A stretch of DNA of 64,000 nt. Source: Hygrophila difformis (taxonomy: Eukaryota; Streptophyta; Magnoliopsida; Lamiales; Acanthaceae). Shown here one piece after another: positions 23,612 through 34,300 of this stretch. The translations under genes and the position numbers were made by a program. How positions within the stretch are numbered: the stretch's first letter is position 1; every line of letters begins with the position of its first letter. The notes under the pieces are model-generated. The model was given only the letters and a program-made list of their open reading frames with translations. It had not been told where the DNA came from and ran no database searches. Location: NCBI GenBank assembly GCA_030278955.1, contig JAOANR010000004.1:1488001-1552000 (forward strand), read 5' to 3'.

Positions 23612-24958
23612 ATATTGTCACTGTCCGGCCGTGTGGATCGGCTGAAAGATCGAGGTTCCGCGTGCGACGGCCCTTCAAGTTGTCGCATCGTTTATTAAGC
23701 CCATTCATGCCACTGGTCCGCAGGCGCCGCACGGCAAAGGAGCAGGACTTTTATACCTATACCCTCGAGGATCCACATGCCGGGCCGTACGTGGTTCTAA
23801 ATACTAAACCATTTAATTTTTTCAGTCTCTCTTAACAATCGTGTATTAACTGTTGGTTGGTGATAGGTTGAACGTGGGGGGATGGGTACTAGCTGGACCA
23901 GCTTTCTTCAAGACGTGGCTCAACATCAAATCGTTCATCGAAGACCAGGCATGTATTTCTAATGAAGTATTTTGTTTACGGGTTTGATTTTTATATATAT
24001 TTAAGATAACTGTAAAATAACATTTCATACGTTTCTGGTTCAGCACATAGATGCGTATCTGGGGATCTTGCAGTACGATCCTGGCTGGCTCGGCGTCATC
24101 CCCCGCCCGGGTCACACGTACGCCATCATGGATGTCGACTTTCTGGTGGGTCTCCTAGCCTGCACCCACTTCACATTCTACTACGTATTCTTTCTTCGTA
24201 ATTTTCAAATATCGTAATTGATTTTATTTTAATCACATCAGTCCGGCCTGCTACGCGAGTGTTGGGACGTGGCCAACCGTCAAGTCTGTTTCACGAGGTC
24301 CCAGGTCAGACACTTCAGTCTATACGTCACTGGGTGTAAGCCTTCTTGGGGGTCCACAGCACACTGGACCGAGTTAGACGAGGTATGTGGAATACATGTT
24401 TGGGTATCTTTGTCGTTAGTGATAAAATAACTCGCCCGATCATTGTACCACGTCTTCTTGTTGCCCGTACAGGTTATATGTCCGTACAACCCAGGGGGTC
24501 ACTGGGCCATCGTACGGTTGCGGTTCAAGGACCGGCTCATTGTCCTGCACGACAGTCTAGTCGCGGTCCGTGGTGCACACCCCGAGAGAGAGACTGACCG
24601 CCTTCAGAAGATGTGGCCATTGCAGAAGATCATGCCGGAGTTGTTAGGCCGTACTGGTTGCTATGGACCGGATTTCGATTATACCAGGGCCAGTCACTGG
24701 GACTTCAGGTTCGCTCCTGAGAGCGAAGTGATCGACCAGAAAGACGGCGTCTCGTGCGGACCCATAGCGTTGTTCACAGCAGCAGCTATCGTACGCGGGG
24801 GCTTCCCTCGGCCGCCCTTTCCAGATGCAGGCACGATGCGACAGGCACAGGCCTTCGACGTGTGGCGCTTTAGTGCTGACTGGGACCAGGGCCCTTGTCG
24901 TACCACTGATGCTCCACCGCCCGCCGAGTTTGACCTCGATGATGGCACGCCGCCCTGA
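23612..24958 (+). pseudogene. Ulp1-type MULE gene, 3' half: C48 SUMO-protease domain
   Basis: Exons 23612-23786, 23867-23948, 24044-24145, 24242-24382 and 24473-24958 join in frame and continue exon 7 from the left side of the insertion. The product carries the C48 (Ulp1/SENP) fold signatures: GGHWAIVRLRF with the catalytic His, VLHDS with the Asp, and DQKDGVSCGP with the oxyanion Gln and nucleophile Cys. All catalytic residues are present and this half has no stop codon. Family members cleave SUMO or SUMO-like conjugates; the role in MULEs is not established. The intron after 23948 has a GC donor (CAG|GCATGT), and the frame fits only if it is used. The gene ends in a Pro/Asp-rich tail and TGA. 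It is non-functional as a whole because of the insertion and two upstream stops. Confidence 0.88.
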
Positions 24959-25133
24959 GTTTTACGTTTTTTTCTGCCTGAACACCTTATGTATACCGAC
25001 TACTGCTCCCTTATGCACATTTTGATCCACACTTATCACCTTCAGTTTTTATTGATCTTATCGTGCCATTGAATTATAATAACAATAATAACAGTAACAT
25101 ATGACCGTCCCATTAATAACAGTTACATACACC

Positions 25134-26489
25134 CTAATAATAATAAGGAGCAGGCCCGTTTAGGTCAAAACTAAAGTTGGAATTGCAACAGTTCGTCGCA
25201 TCATGCCCCTCGCCGCCACATGATGCACATATCTGGGGTGTGGACGGTCCATACTCAGATGGTCCAGCGCGATCGGGATTGGGGCCCGGACATCTCTTCC
25301 AATTATGGCCCACTAAGCCGCACGACCTGCACCTCTGTCGCCTTCTCGACCTGCGCGCTCCTTCCGGCCCGGATGGAATTCGACTTTCTTTTGGCCGACC
25401 GGCCTGCCTCGGGCAATCTGGCGCCAGGCACGTTGCACTGGCAATCCGGGTCGGTAAAATCCAGTCGTTCGGGTGCGGCATCGGATAAACTCTTGGTGTC
25501 CATGCGCGGACAAGCACCGAACGCTTGTAGTGGGGGGACGCATATGCGGTCTGCTCTTGATTCAAGGATCTGCAGTTATATGCAACCAATGTCAAACAGA
25601 CAATGCCCGAGATAGCTCACTACATTTAAAAATTTAATCTTACGCCTAATATCGGCGGGCACCTGATCGCTGCTGCTGCGTGGTGGCACGGTATGAGATT
25701 TTGTTGGAACCTCTGGCACGTGCATGTCTTCGCCGCCAGGTCCACTATGTACGCCTTGCCGTTTTGCTCCACGTTGTACTCACAATTCTTATTTGTGTCC
25801 TTCACTCTCAGGGTCGTTCCCTCATTTATCGACTTCATCAGCTCCAAATGTGCCCAATCAGTCAACACGAGCGTTTTGCTGACCGCGTCATTGTGCCTCG
25901 CCGAGAACCATTCTGCTATGGTTGCACGAATTACGTCGAGCATTGAGGACACAGGTAACCTTCGTGCCCACCTCAAGCGCCTGTTCATACTCTCCACGGC
26001 ATTCGTCGTCATCATGTCATAACGACGGACCGGACACTTCACGCGTGCAAACTTTGCTTCCCCGACTTTCTCTATGAGATGCTTGTATGCACCCGGAAAC
26101 TGCTGCTTCAGGGTATCCATGTGTCGGTTGTAATCGGCAGTCTTGAATGCATAAGCGGCTTCAGTGAACAAGTCGGTCGCTCGAGTGCCATACTTCTGTA
26201 GATTGGACTTGATGTGCACGCAACATAGGACGTGGTGGGCTTGCGGTAACACCTGCGCAATCGCAGCTCTAATGGACTTATGACCGTCCGACACTATCAA
26301 AACATCTTTCTGCAAGTTTAGTGCCCGGTGTAACTGCAATAGAAACCACCGCCACGTTTCATTCGATTCGGTTGGCCCAACAGCAAATGCGAGCGGGAAC
26401 AAATTGTTGTTGCCGTCTTTCGTCACGGCCACAAACAGTGTACCCCTGTACTTTCCCTTTAAATGTGTCCCATCAATTGCTATGAAAGG
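25134..26489 (-). pseudogene. mudrA: mudrA transposase, C-terminal half (DDE core, SWIM, zinc knuckle)
   Basis: Reading on -, the frame resumes in FIAIDGTHLKGKYRG at the insertion point. It contains the MULE transposase core with Asp in AIDGTH, Asp in IVSDGHKS and a probable catalytic Glu in NAVESMNRR. A SWIM zinc finger (CTCQRF...CHH) follows. A 93-nt intron fits well at 25662-25570 (AG|GTGCCC to TGCAG|A). The last exon (25569-25134) has the Pro-rich/basic GRPKESRIPS region and two CCHC knuckles, CRSCGLVGHNWKRC and CASCGGEGHDATNC. No stop codons or frameshifts are seen, so the copy 2 insertion seems to be the only lesion. It converges on the Ulp1 gene. Confidence 0.93.
26485..26489. repeat. 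Target-site duplication AAAGG, left copy (Athila copy 2)
   Basis: AAAGG precedes TGATAATGG and recurs at 46497-46501 after GTTTCA. Joining across one copy restores the mudrA frame. Confidence 0.95.
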
Positions 26490-26789
26490 TGATAATGGCA
26501 AAAAATGACCATTATTTTCAATCCATTTTCGTGTCTTAAACGGGCATTTGATCGCATTCCGGTCTTACATTAAGTAAGAAAGCAGTCGAATTAGACTAAT
26601 TTATGCATAATTGTAAAAATAATAAGCTGGTGTGAAAAAGACATAAATATGTAATTTTATTACATATTTATGTTAGAAAAATCCAAAAACATGAGAAAAA
26701 GAAAAGGAAACAAAAAGATGGGAAAAAGATAGAAAAGCCCACAAAAAGAATATTTTCGGCCCATCTGGCCCAATCCAGTAGGCCCAGGA

Positions 26790-27040
26790 AGACCTTTGTC
26801 GCGGAAGCCCTTGGCGCGATGCAGTGTTCCGCGACAAAGGCATGTTCCGCGACCAACTGGCCCCAAATGAAGAGGAGACCAGCCAAGCCCCTGGCGCGAT
26901 GACCTTTGTCGCGATGGCATGTTCCGCGACAAAGGCGTGTTCCGCGACCAAGATGCACAAATAGAGACACAAGACCCAGTCGAGAAGCCTTGCCACATGC
27001 AGTGTGTTCCGCGACCAACTTGATGTTCCGAGACAAAGCT
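26790..27040. repeat. TCGCGGAA motif array, small block (5' LTR, copy 2)
   Basis: Counterpart of 23080-23305 in copy 1, in U3 upstream of the TATA box. Confidence 0.8.
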
Positions 27041-27107
27041 GTGATGTGTGTGATGTCTTAAGACACAATGGGCTAGAATCAAGGCCCATGGGCTTAGGGT
27101 TACACTT

Positions 27108-27116
27108 CTATAAATA
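27108..27116 (+). promoter_or_regulatory. TATA box of the 5' LTR, copy 2
   Basis: CTATAAATA, conserved in all four LTRs, lies 619 bp from the LTR start in a plausible U3 core promoter. Confidence 0.65.
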
Positions 27117-27764
27117 TGAGGTGTCTCCCATGAGCTAAGGGTTGGAAGGTTGAAATTTTGTTGATTAGAGTTCTTGAAGGCAAGCAGTAGGAGTTCTCTC
27201 TTAGGTAGTGTAGTTTAGTTTTATTTTTCATGTATTATTTAATTTTTGCACTTAGTTTAGCTTAGTTTAGTGTTTTACTGTTCACAGTGTTTAGATAGCC
27301 ACTTTTACACTATGTTTTGGTTTCTAAACTCTTGTTTTAGGGTTTGTAATACCCAAATCATGGGTATTAACAACAACCCTTCAATAATATGGGAAAACAT
27401 TCATCATTTGTGTCCCAAATCATGAAATGGGTCTCACACCCCATGGATTTATGCTTTCTTTTTCATTTTGGGGTCATTTGACCCCCATTTTGTTATCTTT
27501 ATGTTTACTGTTGGCATATTATGGATAATGTTGTGTGGATGTGTGATCAAACCCTAGATTAGGACTCTTGCTTTATTTTTAATGTTCTGTCCAGCCTTGT
27601 TATTTTTGTTTAAGCATGTTCTTCCTTATTTTGAATGCTTCTTGCTTTTTTAGCTTAGAATAGCTTTTTGATCTGAAATAGGGTGAGATCACGCTGTTTG
27701 CATGCCACTGTACATTTCTGCTTTTTCTGACTTCTGTCCTGAACCACCTTGGGCGCCAACCGCC

Positions 27765-28305
27765 TTCTGGCGCGGAACCACGTTCCGCGACAAAATGGCT
27801 GTTCCGCGACCAAGGTGTTTCAAGACACTTGTCTCCATAATTTAAAACCCTTTGTCGCGGAATACCTTGTCGCGGAGCCACGTTCCGCGACAAAACTGTC
27901 CATGCATAGCGACAAAGGAGCCAAACTCTTGTATTTTGTCTTCATGGCTTCTTGTCGCGGAATCATCTTGTCGCGGAGCCACGTTCCGCGACAAAATCCC
28001 ATTCTGAGACAGAAAAATTATGCCATGTTCCTTGACTTTTGAACACCTTGTCGCGGAACACCTTGTCGCGGAACCACGTTCCGCGACAAAATTTCCATGC
28101 ATAGCGACAAAGGTTCAAATGCTTTAGAATTTTATGAAAACACTTTGTCGCGATGACACCCTTGTCGCGGAACCACGTTCCGCGACAAAACCTTGCATAG
28201 CGACAAAGAGGCGTTATGCTGCCAAAAATTCTAAAAACTTGTCGGGATGTCCATGTCGCGGATCTCGGTCCGCGACAAAATTTATGATATCGCGACAAGG
28301 TTCCT
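27765..28305. repeat. TCGCGGAA palindrome array, large block (5' LTR, copy 2)
   Basis: Same order of palindromes and half-sites as in copy 1, here mostly with the CCACGTTCCGCG core. It lies downstream of the TATA box, so it would be transcribed as a string of hairpins in the leader. Confidence 0.9.
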
Positions 28306-30887
28306 CTCCCTCTATTAAATCTCAAAGAAACTTTCATTCTCTTCCTATTTTATATTGCAACACTCACATCATAGCCCCACGGGTTAGGATGTAACATTCT
28401 GGAATTGCAATATAGGGTGTTATGCTGCCCAAATTTTGATTCTCCATTTGCATCACTTAACTGATTGAACCCTTGATTCATTAATGATTAAAGATTGAGA
28501 TTAGCAATAATCAAACTTCAATAATCATCTTGACTAAAGGACCTTTGTTCAATTGCCATTAAAACATTCTTGTATAAACAAAATCTCGATGGCTTAAACA
28601 GATAATCTGGACTGTAATTAATTATGGTAGGAAGGATTATTTAAAACCATCAATTGTGGACCCAATCCACAACCTTGCATGAGAAACCAATGTCTCTCAT
28701 ACAAGGGATCTTCTTTTGCTTCTTATTTATTTTGTCTTTGTGTGTTGTGTGGAACCATTAGTAAAGAATACATCAGACTAATGTTGGCGGGTACTCCCTC
28801 ATGGATAACTAGCTCGTATTCTGGGTATTAGTTACTAATTGTTATTTTGCATGGTCTGGATGGCTGTCAGTGGAAGCCTTGGCGGTTCGCCCATCCGGGG
28901 TTATAATAGCTGCTCGACTGATTCCCATCCAGATACAGTTTTATTTTTATTATCTTAATTTCCAAACCTGAATCCCAATCCGTACTGGGAGTCAGTTGGC
29001 ATCAGTCAATGCCAACTGATGATCATTATAGAAGGGAAGCATGTAGGTTTTTATCCGAATTCACAGACAGTGGAGGCCCAACTGGTGTTGACACCACCAT
29101 TATAGGGTCTAAGCTGTTTAAATTCACTCCAACCGAGTGATTGGGAAATTGGACAGTAGATGTTTACAGTCCACCTGATTATTCTGCCATTGCTTTGGTC
29201 CCTTGACCACTTCATTCTGTGTTTCACTTTCTGTCTAGACCCGCTTCTATATTTTGGGTCAATTAATTTTACACTTCAATATATCTTTATGCATGATAAT
29301 ATTATATACTATTGTGGTCTGTACTTATTTTGGGATCCTTCCCTTGGACAACAGAAGTCTAGATCTTAAACAGATATTGCTTTATAAATTTCCAACAAAA
29401 ACCTTTTTATAAAATCCGGATCTGAGTAATGGATAAATTCTTCAGTTATGACTAATTCATATTCTATCAAGGGTTATATTTTGGGAATTAAGAAGCAGAT
29501 TCAGCGATTAGGTCTCGCCTAGACTGAAAGGGTCTGTGTTTTAACTGAGAGTCTAGTACCTGACAGGGAATGATTTTCAAATCCATTATTTTCCGAAATT
29601 GCTGGTTGATGGAAATGTAAGATTAAATGCTACACCGAGATGGGATCCACTTGGATTCAAATACAGTGTAGTAAATAATCTTAGAGGAACATCATCCAGG
29701 CCTTGGTTATTTTCCAAGATAGGGTTGAGTTTTCTTTCAACTGCTATCTTCTTCTGCCAAAGCCTACTTTTGAGTCCTGAGTGAGTGCATCCGGAACGAA
29801 CTAATTTATTAGTTCGTTTCATTAGTTTGTATCTCATAATCACCCGGAAGGAAGTGAACACACCAAGTGGTTCACTGAGAGCCGGGAATTCTTGATCCAT
29901 ACTCCTTCATTCTGACGGGGAGCTGTCTTTTACTACCAGGGTCAGATTTTCAAAACCTCCGAGTGATAGGATTTTAAATGCTTTCTTTACCGCTTTCTTT
30001 TAACCGCTTTCATTAGAGGTCACTCGGTTGTATTGAGAGTTGCGTAACTGCTACTAGGATTGACAGTTAAGGGATGGTTTAGGGCTTGATTCAAATCTTT
30101 GGGTGTGACATGGGAGAATGATAGTGGTACTTGGCATTTCAATAAATGATGTGTCGGGTGTTGCTTTTCCACCACAGATGAAGTAACAAACCCAGGCCAG
30201 GGCAGCTATGAATCTGTGGTATCTTAGATTTTGCGGTCTTAAGAACATGTAAACTCATATTGCAATTACATGTCTGTTAAAGGGAAAGCCTTATTGAGAG
30301 CATGAGAATTAGCTATCTGATAGAATTATCCCAAACAAAGATCTGTGTATGAAAATGGAAGTTTAATATTGCTGTATCTCGCTCTTGTCCAATTTTCATT
30401 CTTTTCTTCCTGTCCTTTCTGTCTACATTGTGACTCAACTTCACGGTTGGCACAATGCACCTTTTCCCTGCTTTTGTAGATAATGTTTACCGCATTCCTA
30501 GAATAATTCTTATCCGCTTTCTAGAATAGATTTATTTGCTTTGTAGATTAATTTAACTGCTTTCTAGATCTAATTTACATTCATGTCAGTAGTTATTAAT
30601 CACCTTTCAAACCTATTGAGCAATACGAATGGAAAATCTAGTAAAACGACGTGGGACCTGCTTCTATCGCACATCCTCCAGTGAACGATCCGGTCTTACT
30701 ATAAATTACTGCAATTTTTGACACCGTGCGCTTTCGGGCCACGGTTTCTTAAACACGAGCAATAAAAACATGACTACTTATAAATATATCCCTAATCACA
30801 ACTCCGCCATCATAAATTGGTTTCATTAAATAAAATCTAAACCAGGACTATGATTTTTCGGAAAATACTCATGTAGTGGGAACTTGC

Positions 30888-30956
30888 CAAAAGTTTCATG
30901 GCAGGAACTCTCATGGCAAGAATTGATGAGAAGTATCATGGCATACTTGCCGGGGA
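30888..30956 (+). repeat. LTR-terminus/PBS-like echo inside the 5' LTR, copy 2
   Basis: CAAAAGTTTCATGGC at 30888 repeats the junction of the true LTR end and PBS (31192-31206), and TTGCCGGGGA follows at about 30947 as in the PBS. This suggests an older LTR end and PBS absorbed into a lengthened LTR. The same arrangement is present in the other three LTRs. Confidence 0.5.
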
Positions 30957-31202
30957 TCCTCAGTGTGACAGGCTGAAGGTCAACCTATCCCGGCTATGCC
31001 ATAAGATTTGTCAACATTTCATGACAGGGAGGACCACAGCGCCATTTGAAATTAAAGCACCACACTTGAGTAATAAAAAGACTAACAATCTTGATGTATC
31101 CCTAAACCCTTTCCCGTGAATCATAACTCTTTTCTTGTAATAAATCTAACCTGGTATAATTTTAGAAAAAGCTCGGGTTAACGGAAATTGTCAAAAGTTT
31201 CA

Positions 31203-31220
31203 TGGCGCCGTTGCCGGGGA
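31203..31220 (+). promoter_or_regulatory. tRNA-Asp primer-binding site, copy 2
   Basis: TGGCGCCGTTGCCGGGGA complements the last 18 nt of plant tRNA-Asp and abuts the LTR. There is a single copy, unlike the duplicated site in copy 1. Confidence 0.95.
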
Positions 31221-31363
31221 GGATGCAGCGCCGTTTTATTTAGAGAATTACATTCCTCATTGCTCCTAGAGTAGCCTATACATATAATTATAAATATTCA
31301 CCTTCAGAACCACTTCTAACCTGGGGATTGTACAGGTACTGTCATTATTGAAGCCGTTGTTCT
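31221..31363 (+). other. Leader between PBS and gag, copy 2
   Basis: AT-rich leader with a possible splice donor CAG|GTACTG about 28 nt before the gag ATG, as in copy 1. Confidence 0.45.
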
Positions 31364-34300
31364 ATGCAAAGGAGGAAGCAAACGCCAGCCGAGATCCCGT
31401 TTAATTCAGAGATAGAAAAGACAGCTCGACGTCTTAGGGCGGAGACTAAACGAAGAAGGGAACGGGAACGACAGGCACTACTTTCACCAAGCACCAGCAG
31501 CGATATTTCCGAAATGGCAAACCCTGACATCCCACCAATCATTCAACCCAATCCCCCACTTCGCAACATTGAGGAAGACCCCGAAGATGCTGATCATGAT
31601 GATTTGGATGATCCCCCTCCCCAGATCATACAAGGAGGTGGGAATCCACCAAACATGGAGCAGCAGCACTTCGAGGCACCCCCTCCCAACCCGAACCAAA
31701 ACCTACCAAACAACCAAAACCAACCAAATCAGCAAAATTTCCCAAACCAACAGAATCAGCAATACCATAACCCCCATCAGAATCCCCCGAATCCGAATGA
31801 TTTCAATGATCCGAGGAACTATTTCATGCCTCAGAACTACTACCCACAGCAGTACCAAGGCGGGCCTGAGAACAATCATCAAGCAGCAGCTGCTGCTGAT
31901 TACATGCAGCCGATTTTAGAGCCATATCTGAACATTCCTGGGCAAGCTCCATTCCTGGCCAGGAATTTCGAACTGAAACCGGCCCTAATCAATCTAGTCC
32001 AGAGCAACCAGTTTGCCGGAGCAAGTCATGAAGATCCCCATGATCACCTGCAAACCTTTCTAGAATTGTGTGACACGATCAAAAATCGTGATGTACCCGC
32101 AAACACTATTCGACTAAGGCTATTTCCCTTCTCTCTGACAAGCGGAGCACGAACATGGTACAAGTCACTGCCCGTAAATCAGAAGTCTACATGGGAAGAT
32201 GTGATCAGAAACTTCCTAGCAAAATACTTCCCGGAGTCCAAGGTGGATGAATGCCGCTCCAAAATTGCGGAATTCAAGATGAAACCAGACGAGTCCTTGT
32301 ATGATGCAAAGGAAAGATTCTTCAACCTACTCAGAAAGTGTCCTCAACATGGCTTCCATGACTGGGAGAGACTGAGAAAGTTCTACAGTGGTCTGACCCC
32401 AGCATGGAAATCCATGCTTGATGCTGCTGGTGGTCAACATTTGCTCTACATACCTATGGACCAAGCCTGGGCAAAGATTGAAGCCATGAGTGTCAACCGT
32501 TCTGTCCTGACTGATGATGGTAATCTCACTCCCCCTCGTGGTTTGTGTGTAGTAGGTACAGTAGAGAAGTCAGACATTGAAAAGCTTCAAGAGCAAGTGG
32601 CAGCGTTGTCTGTGAATCAAGGAGTTGGAAGTTCTGCGCAGGGACAGCAAACTGATGTGATCTGTGGACTGTGTCAAGGTGCTCATGCAACTGACACATG
32701 CGAGCAAGTCACAGCTGAAAGCTGTAACTATGCAGGAGCCTTTCCAAATAGACACCCGAATTTGTCTTATTCAAACAACAACGCCTTGAACTCACATCTC
32801 TTGAATAAGCCACAACAGCAGTTCAACCCTCAGCAGAATCAGGGATTCAATCAGAACAGGGGCCAACATTTTCAGAATCCAGGTTTCCAACCTCAGATCC
32901 AGCAGAGGCCGCCTCAGAATTTCCAGAATTTTCAGCCCAATCAGAGTTTCCAGCCTCAGTTTGTCCCAAACCAAGGCCAGTGGAATCAGAATCAGCATCA
33001 AAATCAGAATCAGAATCAAAAGCCTCCTTCAAGGCTTGAGAATCTGATGACTGATTTCATCACTAGTCAGAAAGAGATCAACAATCAACTGCAAGCCTCC
33101 ATCAGAAATGTGGAGACCCAAGTTACACAGATGGCTAATGAGATGCAGAAAAGGGACAAAGGAACATTGCCTAGCACTGCGGAAAAGAACCCGCAATGCA
33201 AGGCAATAACCTTGAAATCTGGAAGAGTACTAGCTGGACCAAAGGGAGCAGATACTGGAGCGGAATTTGAAGAAGATGATATTGTTGACAATGCTGGTAA
33301 GGAAGCTGATCATGGGAACGAAGCAGAAAAAGAGACAGCCGAATTGCAGACTGAAGCTGCGCCTGAAGCGGCTGAAACAGATAAGGGTACAGGTGAAGGT
33401 ACAACTTCCTTCCCTTCACCACCAAAAATTGCTAATAACAAGTACATGCCCAGGATTCCTTATCCTGCGCGGCTTAAAAATAAAGAACATGATCTTAAAT
33501 TCAAGAAATTTCTGCAACGATTAAAGTCTGTAGAGATAACAATTCCTCTCACAGAAATGATTTCCGAAATGCCCATCTATGCTAAGTTCTTGAAAGAATT
33601 GATTTCAGGAAAAAGGCAGGTTGAGCAGGAAGAGGTAATCATTCTCAACAGCACATGCAGTGCCATCGTTCAAAGGAGAATGCCTGAAAAGAAGGAGGAC
33701 CCCGGATGTTGCACACTTCCAGTACAATTCGGAAAGGCCAAAGTGAGTATGGGGCTTTGTGATTTAGGATCAAGCATCAATGTGATGCCACTAGCTATGG
33801 CTGTTCGCCTTAAGCTTGGGGAAATTCAACCGGTCAAGATGAGACTGCAACTTGCAGACAGATCAATCACTCAGCCCGTAGGAATCCTCAAGGATGTTGT
33901 GGTCAAAACCGGGCAGGTTCTTTTCCCGGTCGACTTCATCGTCCTCGACATTGAAGAGGATTCTGAAATGCCGCTTATCCTTGGACGCCCATTTCTAGCC
34001 ACTGGTGGTGCACTGATTGACGCTAAATCCGGAAAAGTCACCTTAAGGGTCGATGGCGAGGAGATCATCTTTGATATGGAGAAATTGCAGAAATTTCCGA
34101 ATGATAGTTCTTGTTTCTCATTTGAAAATGTAATAGTTAGGGAAGAGCCAGACTCTGAACTTGATTGTGAAATGATGCTGGATGAACCATCAAAGCAGGT
34201 ACTGAAGCCTGCTGGCGTGGAGCACAAAGGATGCAAAGCCGTTCACTTTGCCGATCCCGAAACAGGGGATTTGGAGGAATTTGACGGCATCGACTTCCAT

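Larger units (their letters stand above)
26490..31202 (+). repeat. 5' LTR of Athila copy 2 (4,713 bp)
   Basis: Starts TGATAATGG, ends GTCAAAAGTTTCA. It contains U3 with the small motif block, a TATA box at 27108, then the large motif block and a long AT-rich remainder. At 30888-30898 the LTR-terminal word CAAAAGTTTCA followed by TGGC occurs internally, 304 bp before the true end. Confidence 0.97.

Noticed and set aside
27765..28305. CRISPR-like array of palindromic repeats
   Set aside because: Palindromes vary in spacing and sequence, spacers are not uniform in length, no cas genes exist, and the context is a plant LTR.
30898..31119. 73-residue ORF at the LTR end, present in all LTRs
   Set aside because: It is conserved only because LTRs are copies of each other. 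It has no recognisable domain and includes the PBS-like echo.
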